DNA from: Streptomyces narbonensis
GTDB taxonomy: Bacteria > Actinomycetota > Actinomycetes > Streptomycetales > Streptomycetaceae
NCBI RefSeq assembly: GCF_014649015.1
Contig: NZ_BMSF01000001.1
Coordinates: forward strand, 1-64,000
Direction: 5' to 3'
DNA: 64,000 nt
Below the pieces are notes generated by a model that did no database searches, was not told where the DNA came from, and saw only the letters and a list, made by a program, of their open reading frames with translations. Positions 51,878 through 60,065 of this stretch are shown here, one piece after another. The number at the start of each line of letters is the position of its first letter. Position 1 is the stretch's first letter. The position numbers were made by a program, and so were the translations under genes.

Positions 51878-53233
51878 ATGGGTGGCCGATGGATCGAGAA
51901 GTGGGAACCGGAGGACGAGACCTTCTGGCGTGAGAAGGGGGAGCGGATCGCCAAGCGGAACCTCCTCTTCTCCGTGATCTCCGAGCACATCGGCTTCTCC
52001 ATCTGGAGCCTGTGGTCGGTCATGGTCCTCTTCATGGGACCGCAGTACGGCATCGACCCGGCCGGGAAGTTCTTCCTGATCGCGACCGCCACCCTCGTCG
52101 GCGCGCTGATCCGGATCCCGTACACCTTCGCCGTGGCCCGCTTCGGCGGCCGCAACTGGACCGTCGTCAGCGCCCTGCTCCTCCTGCTCCCCGCCGGCTT
52201 CGCCTTCGCGGTGATGGAGCCCGGCACCTCGTACACGACCTTCGTCCTGGTGGCCGCGCTCACCGGCGTCGGCGGCGGCAACTTCGCCTCCTCCATGACC
52301 AACATCAACGCCTTCTTCCCGCTGCGGAAGAAGGGCTGGGCACTCGGCCTCAACGCGGGCGGCGGCAACATCGGCGTCCCCGTCGTCCAGCTCATCGGCC
52401 TGCTCGTCATCGGCACCGCCGGGGCGATGCACCCCCGGATCGTGCTCGGCGTCTACCTGCCCCTGATCGTCGCGGCCGCCGTGTGCGCCGCGCTCTTCAT
52501 GGACAACCTCGCCCCGGTCAAGAACGACACCGGAGCCGCGAAGGAGGCCGTGCGGGCCCGCCACACCTGGATCATGGCCTTCCTGTACATCGGCACCTTC
52601 GGCTCCTTCATCGGCTACAGCTTCGCCTTCGGGCTCGTCCTCCAGACCCAGTTCGGACGCACCCCGCTCCAGGCCGCCTCGCTCACCTTCATCGGCCCGC
52701 TCCTCGGCTCCCTCATCCGCCCCGTCGGCGGCTCCCTCGCCGACCGGCACGGCGGCGCCCGGATCACCCTGTGGACCTTCGTCGCGATGGCCGCCTCGAC
52801 CGGAGTGGTGATCTACGCCTCCGTGATCGAGTCCCTCACCGTCTTCCTCGTCGGCTTCATCGGTCTCTTCGTCCTCAGCGGCCTCGGCAACGGCTCCACG
52901 TACAAGATGATCCCGGCGATCTTCCTCGCCCAGGGGCACCGCAAGGGCCTTGCCGGGGAAGCGGCCGAGGCCTACGGGCGGCGGCTCTCCGGGGCCTCCA
53001 TGGGCCTCATCGGCGCCGTCGGCGCGCTCGGCGGACTCGGCATCAACCTCGCCTTCCGCCAGTCCTTCCAGACGGCCGGCACCGGCACCGGGGCCTTCGT
53101 CGCCTTCCTCGCCTTCTACGCGGCCTGCATCGTCGTCACCTGGGCGGTATACCTTCGCCGGCCGACCGCCGTGCCCGAGACAGCCGAGGGTGCGGAGGAC
53201 CAGGAGACCCGGCCCGGATACGCGAAGGTGTGA
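51878..53233 (+). CDS. narK: Nitrate/nitrite transporter, NarK (NNP family)
   Basis: 451 residues from ATG 51878 (GGAGGTG 6 nt upstream; an overlapping GTG lies one codon earlier). About 12 membrane helices. The first nitrate-signature region is GVGGGNFASSMTNINAFF and the second GLGNGSTYKMIPAIFL, both with the Gly/Asn/Ser pattern of NNP transporters. Conserved arginines are seen in the helices (ALIRIPYTFAVARFGG and SLIRPVGGSL). It takes up nitrate or exchanges nitrate for nitrite. NnaR follows 84 nt downstream, an arrangement also found in mycobacteria (narK3 beside a HemD-like regulator). Confidence 0.92.
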   Translation: MGGRWIEKWEPEDETFWREKGERIAKRNLLFSVISEHIGFSIWSLWSVMVLFMGPQYGIDPAGKFFLIATATLVGALIRIPYTFAVARFGGRNWTVVSALLLLLPAGFAFAVMEPGTSYTTFVLVAALTGVGGGNFASSMTNINAFFPLRKKGWALGLNAGGGNIGVPVVQLIGLLVIGTAGAMHPRIVLGVYLPLIVAAAVCAALFMDNLAPVKNDTGAAKEAVRARHTWIMAFLYIGTFGSFIGYSFAFGLVLQTQFGRTPLQAASLTFIGPLLGSLIRPVGGSLADRHGGARITLWTFVAMAASTGVVIYASVIESLTVFLVGFIGLFVLSGLGNGSTYKMIPAIFLAQGHRKGLAGEAAEAYGRRLSGASMGLIGAVGALGGLGINLAFRQSFQTAGTGTGAFVAFLAFYAACIVVTWAVYLRRPTAVPETAEGAEDQETRPGYAKV

Positions 53234-53255
53234 TCCACCGTGTCCGGCGCGGACC

Positions 53256-53282
53256 GTAACGACCAGGAAATACGCGCGAACC
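53256..53282 (+). promoter_or_regulatory. GlnR-type box upstream of nnaR
   Basis: GTAAC (53256-53260)-n6-GAAAT (53267-53271)-n6-GAACC (53278-53282) matches the GTnAC-n6-GAAAC pattern of GlnR boxes with exact 11-bp phasing. nnaR is a known GlnR target in S. coelicolor. The box sits 36-62 nt before the chosen ATG. Confidence 0.6.
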
Positions 53283-53317
53283 GAGTCCGACACGAGGCCC
53301 CGACAGGCTCAGGTCCC

Positions 53318-54457
53318 ATGGACGAGCAAGAACACGGCCCCCTCGCCGGCTTCACCGTCGGCGTCACCGCGGCGCGGCGCGCGGACGAACTCATCGCGCT
53401 GCTGCGCCGGCGCGGCGCGGCCGTCGTCCACGGGCCCGCCCTGCGGATCGTGCCCCTCGCGGACGACACCGAACTCCTCGCCGCCACCAAGGAGATCATC
53501 GCCCGCGCCCCGGACGTCGTCGTCGCCACCACGGCGATCGGCTTCCGCGGCTGGGTCGAGGCCGCCGACGGCTGGGGGCACGGGGAGGGGCTCCTCGCCG
53601 TCCTCCGGGAGGTCGAGCTCCTCGCCCGGGGCCCCAAGGTCAAGGGCGCCGTGCGGGCCGCCGGACTCACCGAGTCCTGGTCGCCCTCCTCGGAGTCCAT
53701 GGCGGAGGTCCTCGACCGCCTCCTCGCCGAGGGCGTGGCCGGCAAGCGCATCGCCCTCCAGCTGCACGGGGAGCCGCTGCCCGGCTTCGTGGAGGCCATC
53801 ACGGCCGGCGGCGCCGAGGTCGTCGTCGTCCCCGTCTACCGCTGGATGCCCCCGGAGGACACCGGCCCCCTGGACCGGCTCCTCGACGCGACCCTCGCCC
53901 GCACCCTGGACGCGGTCACCTTCACCAGCGCCCCGGCCGCCGTCTCGCTGTTCTCCCGGGCGGAGGAGAGGGGCGTACGGGAGGAACTCGTCGCCGCGCT
54001 CCGGCACGACGTCCTCGCGGTGTGCGTGGGCCCCGTGACGGCGCTCCCGCTCCAGGCGGAGGGCATCGACACGTACCAGCCCGAGCGCTTCCGGCTCGGC
54101 CCGCTCGTCCAGCTGCTCTGCACGGAGCTCCCGGCCCGCTCCCGGGTCCTCCCGCTCGCCGGCCACCGGGTGGAGGTCCGTGGGCACGCGGTCCTCGTCG
54201 ACGGCCGCCTGCGTCCGGTCCCGCCCGCCGGGATGGCCCTCCTGGGACTGTTGGCCCGCCGCCCCGGCTGGGTCGTCTCCCGCGCCGACCTGCTGCGGGC
54301 GCTGCCCGGTGCCGGCCGCGACGAGCACGCGGTGGAGACGGCGATGGCCCGCCTCCGCACCGCGCTCGGCACCCCGAAGCTGATCCAGACCGTCGTCAAG
54401 CGCGGCTACCGGCTGGCCCTGGACCCGGCGGCGGACGACAAGTACGACACCCTTTAG
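53318..54457 (+). CDS. nnaR: HemD-like nitrate/nitrite regulator NnaR (uroporphyrinogen-III synthase + winged helix)
   Basis: 379 residues from ATG 53318. A GTG at 53240 is in frame, but using it would place the GlnR box inside the coding region. Residues ~8-270 form the bilobed uroporphyrinogen-III-synthase fold (GFTVGVTAARRADELIALLRRRGA and DAVTFTSAPAAVSLF). Residues ~285-375 are an OmpR/PhoB-type winged helix (HAVETAMARLRTALG and TVVKRGYRLAL). This fusion is the NnaR family, which activates nitrite/nitrate assimilation genes. Whether the HemD fold still makes uroporphyrinogen is doubtful. Confidence 0.9.
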   Translation: MDEQEHGPLAGFTVGVTAARRADELIALLRRRGAAVVHGPALRIVPLADDTELLAATKEIIARAPDVVVATTAIGFRGWVEAADGWGHGEGLLAVLREVELLARGPKVKGAVRAAGLTESWSPSSESMAEVLDRLLAEGVAGKRIALQLHGEPLPGFVEAITAGGAEVVVVPVYRWMPPEDTGPLDRLLDATLARTLDAVTFTSAPAAVSLFSRAEERGVREELVAALRHDVLAVCVGPVTALPLQAEGIDTYQPERFRLGPLVQLLCTELPARSRVLPLAGHRVEVRGHAVLVDGRLRPVPPAGMALLGLLARRPGWVVSRADLLRALPGAGRDEHAVETAMARLRTALGTPKLIQTVVKRGYRLALDPAADDKYDTL

Positions 54458-54488
54458 GGGGTACGGGGGCCGGGGTTACGGTACGGAC

Positions 54489-55016
54489 ATGAGTGCCGCA
54501 CCCGTCCGGATCCGCCCCGCCGAACACACCGACGCGCCCACCCTCGCCGACGCCGTGACGCGGATCCGCGCCTACATGAAGCCCTGGGAGCCCTACCGGG
54601 AGGAGCGGTACTACACCCCCGAGGGGCAGGCCGAGCGGCTCGCGGACGGCGGGGTGCGGTGGTTCGCCGTCGACGGCGAACGCATCGTCGGCTGCGCCAC
54701 GCTCGCCGGGATCGCCCTCGGGCCACTGCGCAGCGCCTCCCTCGGCTACTGGGTCGACCCGGAGTACGCCGGGCGCGGCCTGGCCACCGCGCTCACCGAG
54801 GCGGCCTGCCGGGGCGCCCACGAGGAACTCGGCCTGCACCGGATCGAAGCCGGGACGCGCCTGGACAACCACGCCTCCCAGCGGGTGCTCGCCAAGAGCG
54901 GCTTCACCCCCATCGGCACCGCACCCGGCTTCCTCCACATCGACGGCGAATGGCGCGACCACCACCTCTTCCAGCGGCTCCTCCACGACGACCCGCCGCC
55001 CGGCTTTCCGGGATAA
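54489..55016 (+). CDS. GNAT-family acetyltransferase
   Basis: 175 residues; VRIRPAEHTDAPTLADAV is the first strand-helix. GYWVDPEYAGRGLATALTE carries the acetyl-CoA loop, followed by EAGTRLDNHASQRVLAKSGF, the RimJ/RimL-like C-terminal half. TACGGT (54477-54482) is 6 nt before the ATG, so it is probably leaderless and separate from nnaR. The acceptor is unknown (ribosomal-protein or small-molecule acetylation are the usual roles). Confidence 0.88.
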   Translation: MSAAPVRIRPAEHTDAPTLADAVTRIRAYMKPWEPYREERYYTPEGQAERLADGGVRWFAVDGERIVGCATLAGIALGPLRSASLGYWVDPEYAGRGLATALTEAACRGAHEELGLHRIEAGTRLDNHASQRVLAKSGFTPIGTAPGFLHIDGEWRDHHLFQRLLHDDPPPGFPG

Positions 55017-55040
55017 CGCCTCGTGAACGGTGATCGCGCC

Positions 55041-55069
55041 TGACACGGCACCCCCCGGTGGCGTACGCT
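55041..55069 (+). promoter_or_regulatory. helD promoter
   Basis: TGACAC (55041-55046), a 17-bp spacer and TACGCT (55064-55069), a good HrdB-type match, giving a ~32-nt leader. Confidence 0.6.
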
Positions 55070-55106
55070 CGACGGCTGCCCAGTGCACGTCAGAAGGGGG
55101 CCTTAG

Positions 55107-57446
55107 GTGGCCGCGCAGGAAGCCGTGGACACGGTCAGGGACCGTGAGATCGGTGTCGAGCAGGAACATCTTGACCGGGTCTACCGCCGGCTGGAGGAGA
55201 AGATCCACGAGGCGGAGTTCCTGATGAACGACGCCGCCCAGCGGGGCCAGGTCGGCACGCCCGGCGCCCTCGCCGAGCGCGACGCCCAGGTGTTCCGCGC
55301 CGGCATCCACCTCAACAGGCTCAACAACGAGTTCGAGGACTTCCTCTTCGGCCGGATCGACCTGCTGTACGGCAAGGACGGCAAGAAGGGACCCGACGGC
55401 GCCTACACCTCCGTCGAGCCCGCCGAGGACGCCGTACGCGCCGACAACACGGCCGACATCGGCGAGACCCTCCACATCGGCCGCATCGGTGTCCTCGACT
55501 CCGACTACTCGCCGCTCGTCATCGACTGGCGCGCCCCCGCCGCCGCGCCCTTCTACCGGTCGACGCCCGTCGACCCCGGCCGCGTCGTCCGCCGCCGCGT
55601 CATCCGCTCCAAGGGCCGCCGGGTCCTCGGCGTCGAGGACGACCTGATGCGCCCCGAGCTGCGGGCCACCCTCGACGGGCGCGAGCTGCCCGTGATCGGC
55701 GACGGCGCTCTGATGGCCGCCCTCGGCCAGGCCCGCAGCCACACCATGCGGGACATCGTCTCCTCCATCCAGGCGGAGCAGGACCTCGTCATCCGCGCGC
55801 CCGCCGCCTCCGTCACGTACGTCGAGGGCGGGCCCGGCACCGGCAAGACCGCCGTCGCCCTGCACCGGGCCGCCTACCTGCTCTACCAGGACCGGCGGAG
55901 GTACGCGGGCGGCATCCTCATCGTCTCGCCGACCCCGCTCCTCGTCTCGTACACCGAGGGCGTCCTGCCCTCCCTCGGCGAGGAGGGCCAGGTGGCGATC
56001 CGTGCCGTCGGCAGCCTCGTCGACGGGGCCGAGGCCACCGCCTACGACGAGCCGGCCGTCGCCCGCGTCAAGGGCTCCTCCCGCATGGTCCACGTGCTGC
56101 GGAAGGCCGCCCGCGGCGCCCTGGAGACCCCCGCGCCCCGGCAGCCCGCCGGGGACCAGCTGGAGTTCGGCGAGGAGGCCCCCGCGCCCACCGGGACGCC
56201 CACCCGGCTCCGGGTCGTCGCCTTCGGCCGGCGGATCGAGCTGGAGGCCGAGGACCTGCGGCGCATCCGCCACAACGTCCTCGGCGGCACCGCTCCGGTC
56301 AACCTGCTGCGCCCGCGCGCCCGCCGGCTGCTCCTCGACGCGCTGTACGCCAAGTCCGGCTCGGCGGGACGGCACAGCGACCCCGAGCTCGCGGCCGAGC
56401 TGCGCTCCTCCTTCGACGAGGACGTCTCCACCGAGGACTCCTTCCTCCACTTCCTCGACGCCTGGTGGCCCGAGCTCACCCCCCGTCAGGTGCTCGACGC
56501 GATGGCCGACGAGCGGCGGCTCGGCCGCTGGGCCCGCCGCATCCTCAACCCGGGCGAGGTGCGGCGGCTCGCCCGCTCGCTGCGCCGCCGGGAGCTCTCC
56601 GTCCACGACGTGGCGCTCCTCGACGAGCTCCACACCCTGCTCGGCGCCCCGGCCCGGCCCCGCAAGAAGCGGGAGTACGACCCGCTGGACCAGCTCTCGG
56701 GCCTGGAAGAGCTCATGCCCGTACGCGAGGAGACGCAGCGTGAGCGGGCCGAGCGGCTCGCCGCCGAGCGCACCGAGTACGCGCACGTCATCGTCGACGA
56801 GGCGCAGGACCTCACGCCCATGCAGTGGCGGATGGTCGGCCGCCGCGGCCGGCACGCCACCTGGACGGTCGTCGGCGACCCGGCGCAGTCCTCCTGGTCG
56901 GACCCGGACGAGGCCGCCGAGGCACGGGACGAGGCCCTCGGTAGCCGGCCGCGGCGCCGCTTCGAGCTGACCGTGAACTACCGGAACCCGGCGGAGATCG
57001 CCGAGCTCGCCGCCAAGGTGCTCGCCCTCGCCATGCCGGGCAAGGAATCGCCGCGCGCGGTCCGCTCGACGGGCGTCGAGCCCCGCTTCGTCCCGGTTCA
57101 TGACAAGGCAGCCTTGGCCGAAACCGTACGGTCCGAGGCGGCGCTGCTCCTGGAGCGGGTCGAGGGCACGGTGGGCGTCGTCGTCGCCATGAACCGGCGT
57201 GCGGAGGCCGCGCGCTGGCTTGCCGAGCTGGGGGACCGGGTGGTGGCGCTGGGCTCCCTGGAGGCGAAGGGCCTGGAGTACGACGCGACGGTGGTCGTCT
57301 CGCCCGCGGAGATCGCGGACGAGTCCCCGGCCGGTCTGCGGGTGCTGTACGTGGCGCTGACGCGCGCGACGCAGCAGCTCACGGTGGTCGCGGGACCGGG
57401 GGACATGCCGGACGAGGCAGGGGTGCCGGACCTGCTGCGGGACTGA
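55107..57446 (+). CDS. helD: HelD-type helicase-like RNA polymerase recycling factor
   Basis: 779 residues from GTG 55107 (AAGGGGG upstream). An N-terminal antiparallel coiled coil (~15-80, EQEHLDRVYRRLEEKIHEAEFL) precedes an insert domain. UvrD-like motor motifs follow: Walker A GGPGTGKT (~238-245), VDEAQDLTPMQWRM (~564), GDPAQSSW, LTVNYRNPAEI and the C-terminal YVALTRATQQL. HelD proteins insert into RNA polymerase to release nucleic acids from stalled complexes; actinobacterial relatives can also displace rifamycins. I see no rifamycin-associated inverted repeat upstream, so it is more likely the housekeeping HelD than an inducible HelR. Confidence 0.93.
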   Translation: MAAQEAVDTVRDREIGVEQEHLDRVYRRLEEKIHEAEFLMNDAAQRGQVGTPGALAERDAQVFRAGIHLNRLNNEFEDFLFGRIDLLYGKDGKKGPDGAYTSVEPAEDAVRADNTADIGETLHIGRIGVLDSDYSPLVIDWRAPAAAPFYRSTPVDPGRVVRRRVIRSKGRRVLGVEDDLMRPELRATLDGRELPVIGDGALMAALGQARSHTMRDIVSSIQAEQDLVIRAPAASVTYVEGGPGTGKTAVALHRAAYLLYQDRRRYAGGILIVSPTPLLVSYTEGVLPSLGEEGQVAIRAVGSLVDGAEATAYDEPAVARVKGSSRMVHVLRKAARGALETPAPRQPAGDQLEFGEEAPAPTGTPTRLRVVAFGRRIELEAEDLRRIRHNVLGGTAPVNLLRPRARRLLLDALYAKSGSAGRHSDPELAAELRSSFDEDVSTEDSFLHFLDAWWPELTPRQVLDAMADERRLGRWARRILNPGEVRRLARSLRRRELSVHDVALLDELHTLLGAPARPRKKREYDPLDQLSGLEELMPVREETQRERAERLAAERTEYAHVIVDEAQDLTPMQWRMVGRRGRHATWTVVGDPAQSSWSDPDEAAEARDEALGSRPRRRFELTVNYRNPAEIAELAAKVLALAMPGKESPRAVRSTGVEPRFVPVHDKAALAETVRSEAALLLERVEGTVGVVVAMNRRAEAARWLAELGDRVVALGSLEAKGLEYDATVVVSPAEIADESPAGLRVLYVALTRATQQLTVVAGPGDMPDEAGVPDLLRD

Positions 57447-57617
57447 GCCGGGCGGGCCGCCGGGCCGGGTCGGGAGGGCCGCCCGGCCGGGTCGGGTGGC
57501 CTCCGGGGCTGGGTCGGCGGGGCCGCGGGGCTGGGCCGGGAGGAGGGTCCGGGGGCCGATTTCCGGTCAACCTGTGGCGCTGGAATCACCAGGCAGGGTG
57601 GTTTGTTAGCCTTGTCG

Positions 57618-57768
57618 TGGCACCGGCTCGATCCAAGCCCCCGGGCCCAACCTTCGTCCCTTAGAGGGACCACTTGCCGCGAGGCGAGCATGGCGGGTCG
57701 GTGCCATTTAGACGTACGTCCAAAGTTGAGGCCCCTGTCACCCCTGGTGACGGGGGCCTCTTCTGTTT
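57618..57768 (+). ncRNA. Candidate structured small RNA upstream of malic enzyme
   Basis: TAGCCT (57607-57612) is a possible -10. The RNA would begin with TGGCACCG (57618-57625), which pairs exactly with CGGTGCCA (57699-57706). It encloses GTCCC-TTAGA-GGGAC (57656-57670) and GCC-GCGA-GGC (57676-57685, a GNRA tetraloop). A 15-bp intrinsic terminator with TTCTGTTT follows (57728-57768). The layout is that of a ~150-nt sRNA or a riboswitch-type leader. I do not recognise its family. Confidence 0.6.
57728..57768 (+). terminator. Intrinsic terminator of the small RNA
   Basis: GAGGCCCCTGTCACC, a CCT loop, GGTGACGGGGGCCTC and TTCTGTTT: 15 bp with one wobble and a real U-rich tail, unusual in this genome where most hairpins lack one. 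Confidence 0.9.
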
Positions 57769-57789
57769 CCCCAAGCTCTCTCGTATGGT
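57761..57789 (+). promoter_or_regulatory. Putative malic enzyme promoter
   Basis: TTCTGT (57761-57766), a 17-bp spacer and TATGGT (57784-57789). The -35 overlaps the U-tract of the preceding terminator. Confidence 0.4.
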
Positions 57790-57795
57790 GGAAAC

Positions 57796-57924
57796 TACTT
57801 TCCGAAAACAAAATGACCGCATTACCTGCTACCCGCAGGTAGGTGCGACCATCGGAGGGCGCCGCCGGGCAACCAGCCGGGGCGGCGTAGCAATGAAGCT
57901 CAGGGAAAGCAGAGGAACTCGGCC
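57796..57924 (+). promoter_or_regulatory. Structured 5' leader of malic enzyme
   Basis: About 129 nt with ACCTGC-taccc-GCAGGT (57824-57840) and a larger CGCCGCC/GGCGGCG hairpin (57860-57887). The stretch 57785-57825 is notably A-rich (GAAAACAAAATGACC) for this genome. Confidence 0.45.
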
Positions 57925-59337
57925 ATGGCAACGGCGCCCAGCGTCTCGTACTCGATGACGGTCCGGCTGGAGGTTCCCGCGAGCGGAACCGCGGTCTCCC
58001 AGCTCACCACGGCGGTGGAGTCCCACGGCGGATCCGTCACCGGCCTCGACGTGACCGCCTCCGGCCACGAGAAGCTCCGCATCGACGTCACCATCGCCGC
58101 GACCTCCACCGCGCACGCCGACGAGATCGTCGCGCAGCTGCGCACCATCGAGGGCGTCGTCCTGGGCAAGGTCTCCGACCGTACGTTCCTGATGCACCTC
58201 GGCGGCAAGATCGAGATGGCGTCCAAGCACCCCATCCGCAACCGTGACGACCTCTCCATGATCTACACCCCGGGCGTCGCCCGCGTGTGCATGGCGATCG
58301 CCGAGAACCCCGAGGACGCCCGCCGCCTCACCATCAAGCGCAACTCCGTCGCGGTCGTCACCGACGGCTCCGCCGTCCTCGGCCTCGGCAACATCGGCCC
58401 GATGGCCTCCCTGCCCGTCATGGAGGGCAAGGCCGCCCTCTTCAAGCGCTTCGCGGGCATCGACGCCTGGCCGATCTGCCTCGACACCCAGGACACCGAC
58501 GAGATCGTCGCGATCGTCAAGGCGATCGCCCCCGGCTTCGCGGGCATCAACCTGGAGGACATCTCCGCGCCCCGCTGCTTCGAGATCGAGGCCCGGCTGC
58601 GCGAGGCCCTCGACATCCCCGTCTTCCACGACGACCAGCACGGCACGGCCATCGTCGTCCTCGCCGCCCTCACCAACGCGCTGCGCGTGGTGGGCAAGAG
58701 CGTCGGTGACGTACGGGTCGTCATGTCCGGGGCCGGCGCCGCCGGTACGGCGATCCTCAAGCTGCTCATCGCGGCCGGCGTCAAGCACGCCGTCGTCGCC
58801 GACATCCAGGGCGTCGTGCACGCCGACCGCGCGGACCTCGTGGACGCCCCGGTCGACTCACCGCTGCGCTGGATCGCCGACAACACCAACCCCGAGGGCG
58901 TCACCGGCACCCTCAAGGAGGCCGTCGTCGGCGCGGACGTCTTCATCGGCGTCTCGGCCCCGAACCTGCTGGGCGCCGAGGACGTCGCCGCCATGGCGGA
59001 CGGCGCCATCGTCTTCGCGCTCGCGAACCCCGACCCGGAGGTCGACCCGGCCGCCGCGCGCCAGACGGCCGCCGTCGTCGCCACGGGCCGCTCGGACTTC
59101 CCGAACCAGATCAACAACGTCCTGGTCTTCCCGGGTGTCTTCCGCGGCCTGCTGGACGCCCAGTCCCGTACCGTCAACACGGAGATGATGCTGGCGGCGG
59201 CCTCCGCCCTCGCCGACGTGGTGACCGAGGACGAGCTGAACCCGAACTACATCATCCCGTCGGTCTTCAACGACAAGGTCGCGGGCGCGGTGGCCGGCGC
59301 CGTGCGCAACGCGGCCAAGGCCGCGAGCGGTCGCTGA
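57925..59337 (+). CDS. NAD-dependent malic enzyme with N-terminal ACT domain
   Basis: 470 residues. An ACT domain (~1-85, SVSYSMTVRLEVPASGTAVS) precedes the malic enzyme core. The core includes YTPGVARVCMAIAENPEDA, the catalytic Lys in VMEGKAALFKRFAGIDAW, the metal ligands in NLEDISAPRCFEIE and FHDDQHGTAIV, and the NAD Rossmann motif VVMSGAGAAGTAIL. It decarboxylates malate to pyruvate, linking the TCA cycle with acetyl-CoA and storage-lipid supply; the ACT domain implies allosteric control by a small ligand. AGAGGA 8 nt upstream is the ribosome site. Confidence 0.96.
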   Translation: MATAPSVSYSMTVRLEVPASGTAVSQLTTAVESHGGSVTGLDVTASGHEKLRIDVTIAATSTAHADEIVAQLRTIEGVVLGKVSDRTFLMHLGGKIEMASKHPIRNRDDLSMIYTPGVARVCMAIAENPEDARRLTIKRNSVAVVTDGSAVLGLGNIGPMASLPVMEGKAALFKRFAGIDAWPICLDTQDTDEIVAIVKAIAPGFAGINLEDISAPRCFEIEARLREALDIPVFHDDQHGTAIVVLAALTNALRVVGKSVGDVRVVMSGAGAAGTAILKLLIAAGVKHAVVADIQGVVHADRADLVDAPVDSPLRWIADNTNPEGVTGTLKEAVVGADVFIGVSAPNLLGAEDVAAMADGAIVFALANPDPEVDPAAARQTAAVVATGRSDFPNQINNVLVFPGVFRGLLDAQSRTVNTEMMLAAASALADVVTEDELNPNYIIPSVFNDKVAGAVAGAVRNAAKAASGR

Positions 59338-59649
59338 CGGCGCGTCGCGATTCGCGATGCCGCAAACCCGCCTTTAGGGTGGCTTTCCGGCTCCGTACGG
59401 AAATCACGGAGTCGACGGAACGTCACCACCACGGGGCTCCGGCGCTTTTCGTGTGACCCCAGGGGGTGCCGGATTGGCGTTCCCGCCGCTGGTGGGGGCA
59501 GGATGCGTGTTTGGGCGCGAGGGTCTGTCATTAGACCCGGGTCCGGGGACTGTCCGAAGGCCCTGGCAGCATCGGCTTCGCTGTACCCAATCACGCGGCT
59601 TCCGCCGCGTGGCACGCCTCACAGGCAAGAAGAACACGGGAGTAACAAC
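59338..59649 (+). other. Upstream region of hup
   Basis: 312 nt. It contains the hup promoter described separately and a CACGCGG/CCGCGTG hairpin (about 59595-59614) in the leader. No gene is evident. Its richness in short inverted repeats is typical of highly expressed genes. Confidence 0.5.
59474..59504 (+). promoter_or_regulatory. Putative hup promoter
   Basis: TTGGCG (59474-59479) and CAGGAT (59499-59504), spacer 19 (18 if shifted by one), giving a leader of about 140 nt. Confidence 0.5.
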
Positions 59650-59931
59650 ATGAACCGCAGTGAGCTGGTGGCCGCCCTGGCCGACCGCGCCGAGGTGACC
59701 CGCAAGGACGCCGACGCCGTGCTGGCCGCTCTCGCCGAGACCGTCGGTGAGGTCGTCGCCAAGGGCGACGAGAAGGTCACCATCCCCGGCTTCCTGACCT
59801 TCGAGCGCACCCACCGTGCCGCTCGCACCGCTCGTAACCCGCAGACCGGCGACCCGATCAACATCCCGGCCGGCTACAGCGTGAAGGTCTCCGCGGGCTC
59901 GAAGCTCAAGGAAGCCGCCAAGGGCAAGTAA
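59650..59931 (+). CDS. hupA: DNA-binding protein HU
   Basis: 93 residues, the short vegetative HU: MNRSELVAALADRAEVTRKD, dimerisation helices, the beta-arm with RTARNPQTGDPINIPAG (its conserved Pro intercalates DNA) and a short C-terminal KEAAKGK. It lacks the Lys/Ala-rich tail of the sporulation HU (HupS), so it is the HupA type. GGGAG precedes the ATG by about 10 nt. It is a nucleoid protein, expected to be strongly expressed. Confidence 0.98.
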   Translation: MNRSELVAALADRAEVTRKDADAVLAALAETVGEVVAKGDEKVTIPGFLTFERTHRAARTARNPQTGDPINIPAGYSVKVSAGSKLKEAAKGK

Positions 59932-59967
59932 GGCCGCCAAGGCCGCGTAAGGCAGCCTGGAGGCGCA

Positions 59968-60006
59968 GAAAGGGCGGCCACCCTGTCAGGGGGTGGCCGC
60001 CCTTTC
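59968..60006. terminator. Bidirectional terminator hup / murA
   Basis: GAAAGGGCGGCCACCC, a 7-nt loop and the exact complement form a perfect 16-bp stem between the convergent genes. Confidence 0.93.
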
Positions 60007-60065
60007 GTATGCCCTGTGCGGGCCCCACAGGGGCCCGCACAGGCTCACGGCGGTGTGTTGCCGGG

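Larger units (their letters stand above)
57447..57924 (+). other. 478-nt intergenic region, helD / malic enzyme
   Basis: The longest gene-free stretch. It contains Pro/Gly-coding-like repeats near 57450-57545, a structured RNA with its own terminator (57607-57768), and the promoter and 5' leader of malic enzyme (57761-57924). No plausible protein gene is present. Confidence 0.75.

Noticed and set aside
53240..53317. Extended N-terminus for NnaR from GTG 53240
   Set aside because: It would place a well-phased GlnR box inside the coding sequence and has no better ribosome site; the extension has no domain-like features.
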